Shown piece after piece: positions 27,792 to 35,342 of a stretch of 64,000 nucleotides of DNA. The DNA is from Streptomyces albireticuli (GTDB lineage Bacteria; Actinomycetota; Actinomycetes; Streptomycetales; Streptomycetaceae). Position numbers and translations under genes: made by a program. The first letter of the stretch is position 1. Each line of letters begins with the position of its first letter. The notes below the pieces were generated by a model that saw only the letters and a program-made list of their open reading frames with translations, ran no database searches and was not told where the DNA came from. The stretch is from positions 186,001 through 250,000 of the forward strand of contig NZ_JAJQQS010000003.1 of the NCBI RefSeq assembly GCF_021228125.1, read 5' to 3'.

Positions 27792-27819
27792 CCTGCGGCG
27801 TCACCGGGACGTCATACTT

Positions 27820-27850
27820 TGTCTTCTGATCAAATGATCATCGGAAGACA
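27820..27850. promoter_or_regulatory. Long dyad just upstream of a small membrane-protein gene
   Basis: Outer arms TGTCTTC (27820-27826) and GAAGACA (27844-27850) enclose two copies of the palindrome TGATCA (27827-27832 and 27835-27840). The element is notably AT-rich for this genome and ends 9 nt before the GTG start. An operator for an unidentified repressor is the most likely reading; an RNA hairpin hiding the start is the alternative. Confidence 0.55.
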
Positions 27851-27859
27851 GGTAGCGCG

Positions 27860-28408
27860 GTGACAGAGACCCCCGGCACGACGTCGGCCCTCCCGGCGCA
27901 CCCGCCGACGAAGGCCCTCCCGGGGCGGCGCCGGCACGCGGGAGCGTCGGAGACCTGGCGGGTCGTCGGCATCGCCGCGGGCTCGATCGTGTTCGGCGTC
28001 GCCGCGGTGCTCGGCTTCGGCGCGTGGCTGGTGAACTCCATGGGGCCGATGGAGGGCGTCTCCTCCGTCGGGTGCGCGGAGGCCCTGTCGTTCGCGGGCG
28101 GGGAACTGCCCGAGGGCGCCACGGACGAGGACTGCGAGAAGAAGAACACCCTCATGGGTCCCGACATGCGGGGCACGTTCCGCATGCCGCGCGCGGACGT
28201 CCACGCCTGGCTCGCCGCCTACCCCGGCGACCGCAGCCGCTCGATCGACAAGGAGACCCCCGACGGCATCCGGGCGACCCTCGACGGCGTCGTCCTGGAC
28301 GTCGACGATCCGCCGGACGCGCACCCCAACGCCGACGTGGTCCAGCTGACGGTCGTCTACGAGGGCGAGCGGACCGCCCGGGTCACGTTCGAGACCTTCA
28401 ACTACTGA
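27860..28408 (+). CDS. Single-pass membrane protein of unknown function
   Basis: 182 aa. A cytoplasmic Pro/Arg-rich N-terminus (about 34 residues) is followed by one transmembrane helix (VVGIAAGSIVFGVAAVLGF) and an extracytoplasmic domain with two cysteines (VGCAEAL, DEDCEKK) that could form a disulfide. The outer domain includes MRGTFRMPRADVHAWLAAYP and ends with a strand-rich LTVVYEGERTARVTFETFNY. I do not recognise the family. The GTG start follows the dyad at 27820-27850. The gene converges with the secreted-protein gene across a strong hairpin. Confidence 0.72.
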   Translation: MTETPGTTSALPAHPPTKALPGRRRHAGASETWRVVGIAAGSIVFGVAAVLGFGAWLVNSMGPMEGVSSVGCAEALSFAGGELPEGATDEDCEKKNTLMGPDMRGTFRMPRADVHAWLAAYPGDRSRSIDKETPDGIRATLDGVVLDVDDPPDAHPNADVVQLTVVYEGERTARVTFETFNY

Positions 28409-28447
28409 GGCCCGGTGACCGCGCGGGTCCGGGCCGGAGTCGGTCGA

Positions 28448-28492
28448 GCCGGCCACCCGCGCCCGAAGGGGGGCTGGGCGCGGGCGGCCGGC
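28448..28492. terminator. Bidirectional terminator hairpin
   Basis: Arms 28448-28464 and 28476-28492 pair over 17 positions with one mismatch (GCCGGCC and CCCGCGCCC against their complements), around an 11-nt loop. It lies between two convergent genes, 39 nt after one stop and 49 nt from the other. Confidence 0.8.
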
Positions 28493-28541
28493 GGTCCCGG
28501 GCGCCGGATGGTGGGGGACCCGGCACCCGGGGGTCATCGGG

Positions 28542-28925
28542 TCACGGCGTGGTGCAGACGACGAACGCCCTGATGGACTCGTTCACACTGTTGGTGTTCG
28601 TCCCTCTGACGACCCAGGATCTTCCGCTCGCGAAGGAATCGGTGAAGAAGACGCGGATGGCGCTGGTCGTTCCCCCGCCGCCCGTCGGCACCTGACCGGT
28701 GGGACACGTCACCGTGGCCGCCCGGTTGGTGTTCGGCTCCACCGTCACGAAGTCCCCGAAGAACTGGCCGTGCGCGGCCAGCGGCTCCGCGTTCTTCGTC
28801 GCCTTCTGCTTGCTGGGTGCCACGATCCCCGGCTTGTCCTCGGGGCCGTCCGCGGCCGCCGCGACCGTGCCGACGGCGAGGGCCGCGAGTGCCGTCATGG
28901 CAAGGATGGGGGTGCGTCGTCTCAT
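28542..28925 (-). CDS. Small secreted protein of unknown function
   Basis: 127 aa. MRRRTPILAMTALAALAVGT then VAAAADGP is a Sec signal peptide with an AxA-like cleavage site. The mature part has a VTCPTGQVPTGGGG segment and a terminal FVVCTTP, so two cysteines may bridge; the rest is Thr/Asn/Ser-rich and probably beta-structured. ATG 28925 has a perfect AGGAGG upstream, which decides the start; an open frame continues to 29027. The function is unknown. An extracellular role is likely from the signal alone. Confidence 0.75.
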   Translation of the reverse strand: MRRRTPILAMTALAALAVGTVAAAADGPEDKPGIVAPSKQKATKNAEPLAAHGQFFGDFVTVEPNTNRAATVTCPTGQVPTGGGGTTSAIRVFFTDSFASGRSWVVRGTNTNSVNESIRAFVVCTTP

Positions 28926-29229
28926 CTCGACCTCCTGTTGCCGCCACGCCTTGGTCTCCACGACAGGTCTCCCAAGGGATGCGGAAGTTCCGCCTCCTAA
29001 CGCTACGGAGGGGGGTCGTGCGGTCACAGGGGGTGGTGGGTGGTACGTGAGGGGCGCGCGGTTGTGCGGACCTCTGTGGCGGGTGTGGCCGAATGCGCCG
29101 TCCCGGGGCGGATGTTTCCCGGACCGCCCCCGGGCGACGCCCTCGCACGGCGGCCGAGCGCGGTTCCGCAGCCCGGAACGGGGAGGTCAGGCACCCCCGA
29201 ACCCCGCACCCGGCCCGTACGATGAGGAA
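28926..29229. other. Divergent gap between secreted-protein and GNAT genes
   Basis: About 300 nt. It should contain the promoters of both flanking genes. I see no gene, and no operator I could defend. Confidence 0.4.
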
Positions 29230-29805
29230 ATGGTGCTTGATCATCCCGAGGCCGGTGACGGCCGCTATCTCGCCCGCGGGCCCCGCGTCGCCGTCCGCCC
29301 CCTCACCCGCGCGGACGGCCCGGAGTTCACCCGCCTGGTGCGCGCCAGCACCGACCTGCACCGGCCGTGGCTCTCGATGCCCGACACGGAGGCCACGTTC
29401 GCCGCCTACGCCGACCGACTGGACGGCGAACAGCGCGTGGGCCTGCTCGTCTGCCTGCCCGGAGAGGAGGGCGCGGCCGACACCCCGGCGGGTTTCATCA
29501 ACATCAACAACATCGTGCGCGGCGCCTTCCTGTGCGGAGCGCTCGGCTACGGCGCCTTCTCGCCCAGCGCGGGCCGCGGCTACCTCGGCGAGGGCCTCGG
29601 GCTCGTACTGCGCCACGCCTTCGGCCCGTTGGGACTGCACCGCCTGGAGGCGAACGTCCAGCCGGGGAACACCGCGTCACTCCGGCTGGTGAAACGGCAC
29701 GGCTTCCGGCTGGAGGGGTTCTCGCCCGGCTTCCTCTTCATCGACGGGGCCTGGCGCGACCACGAACGCTGGGCGATCACCGCCGACATGCTTCCCGAGT
29801 CCTAG
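29230..29805 (+). CDS. GNAT family N-acetyltransferase (RimJ/RimL type)
   Basis: 191 aa. VRPLTRADGPEFTRLV starts the fold; the acetyl-CoA region is GRGYLGEGLGLVLRHAF, followed by LGLHRLEANVQPGNTASLRLVKRHGFRLEGF, the hallmark of ribosomal-protein-alanine acetyltransferase-like members. The substrate could be a protein N-terminus or an amino compound. ATG 29230 was chosen as the first start that preserves the whole fold; GAGGA lies very close upstream. A 12-nt-period tandem repeat begins 20 nt after the stop. Confidence 0.88.
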   Translation: MVLDHPEAGDGRYLARGPRVAVRPLTRADGPEFTRLVRASTDLHRPWLSMPDTEATFAAYADRLDGEQRVGLLVCLPGEEGAADTPAGFININNIVRGAFLCGALGYGAFSPSAGRGYLGEGLGLVLRHAFGPLGLHRLEANVQPGNTASLRLVKRHGFRLEGFSPGFLFIDGAWRDHERWAITADMLPES

Positions 29806-29825
29806 GGGGAACCCGGGTTCCCGGG

Positions 29826-29920
29826 CCGTACACAAGTCGTAGCGAAAGCCGTACCGAAGACCGTACGGACGGCCGTACCGCACACCGTGCGGGCAGCCTT
29901 ACCGCAAGCCGTAGCGAAAG
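29826..29920. repeat. Degenerate tandem repeat, 12-nt period, eight units
   Basis: One 11-nt unit followed by seven 12-nt units with consensus close to CCGTACCGNAAG. Individual units are CCGTACCGAAGA, CCGTACGGACGG, CCGTACCGCACA and CCGTAGCGAAAG. The array lies between the GNAT stop and the DUF5107 start. Its period is a multiple of three and the frame is open, so an upstream start would translate it as a four-residue Arg/Ser/Thr repeat, but I favour it being non-coding. Confidence 0.85.
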
Positions 29921-29960
29921 ACACCGAGAGCTCCACCAGGGTCCGAGAGAACGAGGTGCC

Positions 29961-32006
29961 GTGCCCACGACCATCCGACGTGCCGTGCTGTCCCTGCCCG
30001 CCGCCCCGTTGGGCCCCGAGAACCCGCTGCCCGCGCTCCTGCCGCCGTTCAGACCCCATCACCCGGACGCCGCGCAACGCGCCGCCCTGCCCGCCGCGAT
30101 GGCCCGCCAGGTCGGCTACGCCCCGCTCCGCACGGTGCTGCCCGTGCCACGGCGCGACGGCTACACCCGCGCGCGCGTCCCCACCGACGTCGAGGCGGTC
30201 GTCATCGAGAACGACCGGCTGCGCGCCACGGTCCTGCCCGGTCTCGGCGGCCGGGTGCACTCGCTCGAACACAAGCCGACCGGGCGGCAGCTCCTCTACC
30301 GCAACCCGGTGCTCCAGCCCGCCGAGTTCGGGCTGAACGGCGCCTGGTTCTCCGGCGGCATCGAGTGGAACACCGGTGCCACCGGCCACTCACCGCTGGC
30401 CACGGCCCCGCTCCACGCCGCCCGGGTGCCCGCGCCCGGGGGCGGTGAGATGCTGCGCCTGTGGGAGTGGGAGAGGATGCGCGACCTGCCGTTCCAGGTC
30501 GACCTCTGGCTGCCCGGCGACTCCGACTTCCTCTATGTGGGCGTGCGGATCCGCAATCCCCACGAACGCCCCGCCCCCGTCTACTGGTGGTCCAACATCG
30601 CCGTGCCCGAGGCCGCCGGCACCCGCGTCCTCGCCCCCGCGGACGAGGCGTGGCGGTTCGGCTACGAACGCACCCTGCGCCGGGTCCCGGTCCCGGAGTC
30701 GGAGGGCGCCGACCGCACGTACCCGCTCCGCAGCACGCACGCCGCCGACTTCTTCTACGACGTGCCGGACGCCGGGCGCCGCTGGATCGCCTCTCTCGAC
30801 GCCGACGGCGCGGGCCTCGTGCAGACCTCGACCGACCTCCTGCGCGGCCGCAAACTCTTCGTCTGGGGCTCCGGGCCCGGTGGGCGGCGCTGGCAGGAGT
30901 GGCTGACCGAACCCGGCACCGGCGGCTACGCCGAGATCCAGGCGGGGCTCGCCCGTACCCAGCTCGAACACGTACGGCTGGAAGCGGGCGGGGAGTTCGC
31001 CTGGCTGGAGGCGTACGGTCCGCTGACCGCCGACCCCGGGCGCGCGCACGGCACCGACTGGGCGGCGGCCCGGGAGGAGGTCGAGTCCCGCCTGGAGGCG
31101 GCCCTGCCGCGCGCCGGGGTCGAGGAGGCGTACGCCGCCTGGCGCCCGTACGCCGACCTCGACCCCAAGGAGAGCCTGGCCACCGGCTCGGGCTGGGGCG
31201 CCCTGGAGATCGAGCGGGGCGGGTACGAGCTGCCGGGGACGCCCTTCGACGCGGCGACGCCGGGCCCGGAGCAGGAGCCGTGGCAGGACCTGCTGCGCTC
31301 GGGCTCCCTGCCCACGCCCACGCGGTCGCTGCCGCCCGGGCCGACGCTGGTGTCGCCGCACTGGCGGGACCTGCTGGAGCTGGCGGAGACCGGCGACGCC
31401 CGCCAGGACCACTACCTCCACTACCACCTCGGCGTCGCCCGCTGGCACGCCGGCGACCGCTCGCAGGCCGTCCGCAGCTGGGAGCAGACCGGGGGCGGCC
31501 ACTGGCCGTCGACGCGCTGCCTCGCCGTCGCCGACCAGGCGGACGGCCACCCCGAGCGGGCCGCCGACCGCTTCCTCCGGGCGTTCGAGGGCGCTCGCGA
31601 GGAGCGGGGGGACGGCGCCCCGTGGGCCGCCGCGACGGCGGCCCTCGGCCGCGAGACGGCCGAGGCCCTGCTCGCGGTGGGGCGCGCCGACGAGGCCGGA
31701 GCCGTGCTGGACGCGCTGCCGCAGGCCGTCCGGGCCCGGGGGCGCTTCACCCTGCTGCGGGCCCGGGTGCTCCTCGCGCGCGGCGACGCGGCGGGGGCGC
31801 GGGCGCTCTTCGACGAGGGCTTCGAGGTCGACGACCTGCGGGAGGGCGACGAGACGCTCGCCGACACGTGGTACGCGGCGGCGGAGCTGCTGCTGGCGGA
31901 CGGCGGCCCCGTCACGGAGGAGCTCCGGACCCGGGCGCGCGCCGAGCACCCGCTGCCCCGGAGGTACGACTTCCGGATGCGGCCCGCACGCCTGCCGGAG
32001 GGCTGA
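29961..32006 (+). CDS. DUF5107 protein with C-terminal TPR-like repeats
   Basis: 681 aa. The N-terminal half is a galactose-mutarotase-like beta domain of the DUF5107 type: IENDRLRATVLPGLGGRVHS, LNGAWFSGGIEWN, VYWWSNIAVPE, LFVWGSGPGGRRWQEWL and GYAEIQAGLARTQLEH. The C-terminal third is helical with TPR-like units (YHLGVARWHAGDRSQAVRSW, RAADRFLRAFE, LLRARVLLARGDAAGARALF). Such proteins occur with carbohydrate metabolism genes and probably act on or bind sugars. The start is GTG 29961, chosen over the upstream open frame that crosses the repeat array. No sugar operon surrounds it here, so the substrate is unknown. Confidence 0.85.
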   Translation: MPTTIRRAVLSLPAAPLGPENPLPALLPPFRPHHPDAAQRAALPAAMARQVGYAPLRTVLPVPRRDGYTRARVPTDVEAVVIENDRLRATVLPGLGGRVHSLEHKPTGRQLLYRNPVLQPAEFGLNGAWFSGGIEWNTGATGHSPLATAPLHAARVPAPGGGEMLRLWEWERMRDLPFQVDLWLPGDSDFLYVGVRIRNPHERPAPVYWWSNIAVPEAAGTRVLAPADEAWRFGYERTLRRVPVPESEGADRTYPLRSTHAADFFYDVPDAGRRWIASLDADGAGLVQTSTDLLRGRKLFVWGSGPGGRRWQEWLTEPGTGGYAEIQAGLARTQLEHVRLEAGGEFAWLEAYGPLTADPGRAHGTDWAAAREEVESRLEAALPRAGVEEAYAAWRPYADLDPKESLATGSGWGALEIERGGYELPGTPFDAATPGPEQEPWQDLLRSGSLPTPTRSLPPGPTLVSPHWRDLLELAETGDARQDHYLHYHLGVARWHAGDRSQAVRSWEQTGGGHWPSTRCLAVADQADGHPERAADRFLRAFEGAREERGDGAPWAAATAALGRETAEALLAVGRADEAGAVLDALPQAVRARGRFTLLRARVLLARGDAAGARALFDEGFEVDDLREGDETLADTWYAAAELLLADGGPVTEELRTRARAEHPLPRRYDFRMRPARLPEG

Positions 32007-32061
32007 GGGGCGGGGTGGGGCGCGCGCCCGGTCCCGTCCCACCCCACCGCCGTCCGCGAGG

Positions 32062-32081
32062 CCGGGCAGGGTGCTGCCCGG
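32062..32081 (-). terminator. Terminator hairpin after the VOC gene
   Basis: Perfect 8-bp stem CCGGGCAG / CTGCCCGG with a 4-nt loop, 15 nt past the VOC stop on the minus strand and in the gap between two convergent genes. Confidence 0.65.
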
Positions 32082-32096
32082 ACGGTGGGTCGACCG

Positions 32097-32447
32097 CTAC
32101 CCCTGCTTGCGGTCGACGTACTCGAAGACCGACCCGTCCGGGTGCCGCGCCACCAGATTGCGCCCGATGGGTGTCGGCACGGGCCCGGCGATGATCTGCG
32201 CGCCGACCGCCCTGAGGTCCTCCAGCGCCTCGTCGACGTCGGTCACCGCGATGGTCGCCGTGATGTTCCGCAGCACCGACAGCTCCCGCTCCGGACCGCT
32301 CATCAGGAAGAAGCAGCCGACCGCCGCGACGCTCACCCCGGCGCGCCGGAAGCGCATCGCCTCGGCCCCGGTCAGACGCTCGTAGACACCGATCGCCGAT
32401 TCCAGATCGTCGACGCACACCCGTAGCGAAGTCCCCAGAATGTTCAT
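32097..32447 (-). CDS. VOC (glyoxalase/bleomycin-resistance-like) protein
   Basis: 116 aa, one VOC module pair: LGTSLRVCVDDLESAIGVYE, then FLMSGPERELSVLRNITATIAVTDVDEALEDL, ending ARHPDGSVFEYVDRKQG. The C-terminal PDGxxFEY motif supplies the usual Glu metal ligand. Members include dioxygenases, isomerases and drug-binding proteins; this short form is most often annotated as hypothetical VOC. It is monocistronic, with its own terminator. No resistance genes are near. Confidence 0.85.
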   Translation of the reverse strand: MNILGTSLRVCVDDLESAIGVYERLTGAEAMRFRRAGVSVAAVGCFFLMSGPERELSVLRNITATIAVTDVDEALEDLRAVGAQIIAGPVPTPIGRNLVARHPDGSVFEYVDRKQG

Positions 32448-32555
32448 GGGAACAAGGCTAGTTGGACGCGACGGTGAGGGAAGGGGACCTCTCTCAGGCG
32501 CTTCCGGAAGGACGTACGCGCCCCTGTCACCCGATGCGGTGAGACGTCGAACAGT

Positions 32556-34040
32556 TCACCAGTCCGTCGGCAGGCGGTAGACGACCAGCGCCTCGTTCTC
32601 CTTCCGCAACGTCAGCTCCGCCGGGGCCTCGGCGATCTCCCCGTCGTAGGCGAGGTGCGTGCCGGGCGCGACGCCGCCGACGCGCAACTTCCGTACCCGG
32701 GAGGTCCGCAGCACGGGGGAGTGCTTGAGGCCGCCCGTCAGTGCCGCCAGGAGCAGCCGGGCACCGGCCAGCCGGTCGCCGGAGACGAGCCGGACGTCCA
32801 GCACGCCGTCCGCGAGGTCGTGCCGGCGCACCGGGGCGAGCCCCAGCCCCCGGTAGGCGCAGTTGCCGGCGAAGAGCAGCCACACCCGCCGCGGCCGTCC
32901 GTTGACGTCCAGCCGGAGCGGCCGCGCCGTCCGCAGCACGTGCACGGCCGCCAGCACCCCGGCCGGCCAGGCGCCGATCCGCCGCGCCCACCGCTCGCGC
33001 ACCCGCACCAGCTCGGGGTAGGCGCCGATGCTGAACGTATTGAGGAACCGGTTCTCCTCGCCCGGCCCCTCGACGCGCACCATGTCGACGGCCACGGCCT
33101 CACCCGCCTCCACCGCCCGGCAGGCGTCGGCCACGCTCTCGATGCCCAGGTCGTAGGCGAAGTGGTTGTACGTACCGCCGGGCAGCACCGCGAGCGGCAG
33201 CCCGTACCGCCGGGCGACGGCCGCCGCCGCGTTGACCGTGCCGTCCCCGCCGAACACGCCCAGCGCTCCGCCGCGTTCACGCGCCCGGGACGCCGCCGTC
33301 TCCAGCACCTTCTCCAGCGGCTCGGCCCCGTCCCGGCCGCACATGAGGACCTCGGCGCCCGGCAGCGCCGAGCGCACGACCTGGGCCGGGTCCGTCCACG
33401 TCACCGTCCGCTGCCCGGAGCCGGCGTTCGCCACCACGACGAGTCCTTCGCCGCCGGGCAGCGCCGGGGCGTCCGCCCTCGGCCGGGCCGGCGGCGCGAG
33501 CTGGGCACGGGTGGGGGCGACGCCCCGGACGGCGAAGGCCGCGCCCGCGCCCAGCGCCGCGCCCGCGAGGACGTCACCCGGATAGTGGACCCCGGTGTAG
33601 ACGCGCGAGAAGCACACGGACGCGGCCAGCGGCGCCAGCGCCAGCCCCCAGGCGCGGTTCTCCAGGGCGACACCCGTCGCGAAGGCGACGGCCGACGCCG
33701 AGTGCCCGGACGGGAACGACGTCGTGAACGGCTGACGCGACAGCCGCCGGACGAGCGGCACGGTGTCCAGCACCGGGCGCAGGCGCCGCACCGACCGCTT
33801 GCCGATCGTGTTCACCGTCGCGGACGCGACGGCCAGCGAGGCCGCCCCGCGCAGCGCCGCCCGCCGCGCGGGCCGCCCGCCCACCACCGCGGCGCCCGCG
33901 GCCAGCCCGAACCACAGCAGCCCGTGGTCCGCGCTGCGGGACAGCCGTGGCAGGACGCGGTCACCGCCCGGCCAGTGCCGTGCCGCGACCGTCAGGAAGA
34001 CCGCCCGGTCCAGGGAACCCAGTGCTCGTGCCTTCTGCAT
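32556..34040 (-). CDS. PAP2 phosphatase / diacylglycerol kinase fusion protein
   Basis: 494 aa. The N-terminal half is a membrane PAP2 phosphatase with the three motifs KRSVRRLRP, FPSGHSAS and SRVYTGVHYPGD (roughly 80-160). The C-terminal half is a diacylglycerol/sphingosine-kinase-like catalytic domain with VVVANAGSGQ, VFGGDGTVNAAA and LPGGTYNHFA. The fusion joins lipid phosphate removal and lipid phosphorylation in one membrane protein and is seen across actinomycetes. A likely role is in phosphatidate/diacylglycerol or undecaprenyl phosphate balance. The next minus-strand gene upstream is a CBS protein, 57 nt away. Confidence 0.93.
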   Translation of the reverse strand: MQKARALGSLDRAVFLTVAARHWPGGDRVLPRLSRSADHGLLWFGLAAGAAVVGGRPARRAALRGAASLAVASATVNTIGKRSVRRLRPVLDTVPLVRRLSRQPFTTSFPSGHSASAVAFATGVALENRAWGLALAPLAASVCFSRVYTGVHYPGDVLAGAALGAGAAFAVRGVAPTRAQLAPPARPRADAPALPGGEGLVVVANAGSGQRTVTWTDPAQVVRSALPGAEVLMCGRDGAEPLEKVLETAASRARERGGALGVFGGDGTVNAAAAVARRYGLPLAVLPGGTYNHFAYDLGIESVADACRAVEAGEAVAVDMVRVEGPGEENRFLNTFSIGAYPELVRVRERWARRIGAWPAGVLAAVHVLRTARPLRLDVNGRPRRVWLLFAGNCAYRGLGLAPVRRHDLADGVLDVRLVSGDRLAGARLLLAALTGGLKHSPVLRTSRVRKLRVGGVAPGTHLAYDGEIAEAPAELTLRKENEALVVYRLPTDW

Positions 34041-34097
34041 GGATCCCGTGTACCCCCTGGGCCCGTCCCGACGCCCGGTCGCGTCCCGTACGCCCGG

Positions 34098-34460
34098 TCA
34101 GCCGAGGTCGCTCGCGCTCACCATGCCCAGCGGCCGGCCGTGCTCGACCACGGGCAGCCGGCGCACGGCGTACCGGCGCATCAGGCCCATCGCCGTGGCC
34201 ACCTCGTCCTCCGGGCCCACCGTCACCGGTTCGGCCGTGCACACCGACTCGCAGCTGACGGCCAGCGGGTCCACGCCGTCCGCCACCGCGCGCAGGGCGA
34301 TGTCCCGGTCCGTGAGCACGCCGAGCAGCCGGCCGCCCTCCGTGACGATCACATCGCCGACGCCCTGGGAGCGCATCAGCTGCGCGGCCTCGACCAGCGA
34401 CGCGTCCGGGTGCACGGCCACGATCGCCGGGGTCATGACGTCCTTCACGAGCTGTGCCAT
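34098..34460 (-). CDS. Tandem CBS-domain protein
   Basis: 120 aa made of one CBS pair: VKDVMTPAIVAVHPDASLVE ... VTEGGRLLGVLTDRDIALRA, then VTVGPEDEVATAMGLMRRYA ... VVEHGRPLGMVSASDL. Stand-alone CBS pairs bind adenine nucleotides and modulate partner proteins or act in stress responses. AAGGAGA before the ATG decides the start; the open frame extends far upstream. A GCAT-N15-GGGTAC sequence about 100 nt upstream matches SigB-type promoters. Confidence 0.92.
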   Translation of the reverse strand: MAQLVKDVMTPAIVAVHPDASLVEAAQLMRSQGVGDVIVTEGGRLLGVLTDRDIALRAVADGVDPLAVSCESVCTAEPVTVGPEDEVATAMGLMRRYAVRRLPVVEHGRPLGMVSASDLG

Positions 34461-34562
34461 CTCCGGTCTCCTTCCTTTCTCTTCCTTCGGCCCTTGTCCT
34501 GCGCCCTTCATCCGGTGCCCCTTCGGTCCGTCGGCCCGGACGGGTTCCGGAGTCCTGCCGCA

Positions 34563-34586
34563 GTACCCGGGGCCGTCCCGCCCATG
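34563..34586 (-). promoter_or_regulatory. Candidate SigB-type promoter for the CBS gene
   Basis: On the minus strand, GCAT, 15 nt, then GGGTAC fits the Streptomyces SigB consensus GNNT-N14-16-GGGTAY. It lies about 103 nt before the CBS start codon. Short motifs like this also occur by chance in GC-rich DNA. Confidence 0.35.
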
Positions 34587-34644
34587 CCACCGCGTCCGCC
34601 GCGCGCCGGTCGCCGCCCGGCGGACGCGCGCGGACAATGGCGCC

Positions 34645-35232
34645 ATGACCCGTGAGAGCCCGGAGGCGAAGGCCCTGCTGTCCCGGCACGGCGAGGCGCT
34701 CGCCCTCTTCACCGCCCGCGTGCACGCCGTCCGCCCCGATCAGTGGGATGCGCCCACGCCCTGCACCGACTGGTCGGTACGCGCGCTCGTCAACCACCTG
34801 GCGGTCGAACAGCTGTGGGTGCCGCCGATGCTGGACGGCGCGTCCGTCGCGGACCTCGGCGACTCGCTGGACGGCGACCTCCTCGGCGACGACCCCGTCG
34901 CCACCTGGGACGACGCGGCCGCCGCGGCCCGCACCGCCTTCGCCGCGCCCGGTGCCCTGACCCGCACGACACACCTCAGCCAGGGTCCCACCCGCGCCGA
35001 CGCCTACTGCGCGCAGATGACGGCCGACGCGATCGTGCACGCGTGGGACCTGTCCCGGGCGATCGGCGCGGACGAGCGGCTGCCGGGGGCCCTGGTCGAG
35101 TTCGCGCGGCGGGAGGTGGAGCCGTACGCGGATTCGCTGGCGGGTACGGGGTTGTTCGCGGCGGCGGTGGAGGTGCCGGTGGGGGCGGACGCGCAGACGG
35201 CGCTTCTGGCTCAGCTGGGGCGTCGGGTTTAG
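34645..35232 (+). CDS. TIGR03086-type metal-binding protein (DinB/mycothiol isomerase-like)
   Basis: 195 aa. The N-terminal MDMPI helix bundle is visible: RPDQWDAPTPCTDWSVRALVNHLAVEQLW, with the conserved PCTDW..R.L..H pattern giving a metal-ligand His; later DAIVHAWDLSRAIGAD supplies another His. Members are thought to use mycothiol or to be metal-dependent hydrolases of unknown substrate. The ATG at 34645 has only a weak RBS. It converges with the sigma-factor gene, and a repeat element begins just after its stop. Confidence 0.88.
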   Translation: MTRESPEAKALLSRHGEALALFTARVHAVRPDQWDAPTPCTDWSVRALVNHLAVEQLWVPPMLDGASVADLGDSLDGDLLGDDPVATWDDAAAAARTAFAAPGALTRTTHLSQGPTRADAYCAQMTADAIVHAWDLSRAIGADERLPGALVEFARREVEPYADSLAGTGLFAAAVEVPVGADAQTALLAQLGRRV

Positions 35233-35235
35233 AGA

Positions 35236-35342
35236 TCAGCCTGTCCGGCGCTTGAGGACACCGCGCGGAGCGCGGAAAGGGGGCCCGGGGGCGGAGCCCC
35301 CGGTTCCGGGAAGGGGCGGGTAGGGGAAAACCCCCGCCCCTT
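35236..35342. repeat. Palindromic intergenic repeat, half-length copy
   Basis: This stretch is nearly identical to 40263-40366. It contains the stem CCGGGGGC / GCCCCCGG at 35285-35303 and the hairpin arms AAGGGGCGGG / CCCGCCCCTT at 35311-35342, which overlap the last bases of the sigma-factor gene. It lies between two convergent genes and may terminate both. It lacks the left arm present in the 40-kb copy. Confidence 0.85.

Noticed and set aside
29367..29960. N-terminal extension of the DUF5107 protein through the 12-nt repeats
   Set aside because: The frame is open, but it overlaps the GNAT gene out of frame and yields an Arg/Ser-rich product unlike the family. GTG 29961 fits the conserved domain start better.
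34461..34644. Upstream extension of the CBS protein
   Set aside because: The open frame continues, but the product is Arg/Pro-rich and not conserved; AAGGAGA just before ATG 34460 marks the start.
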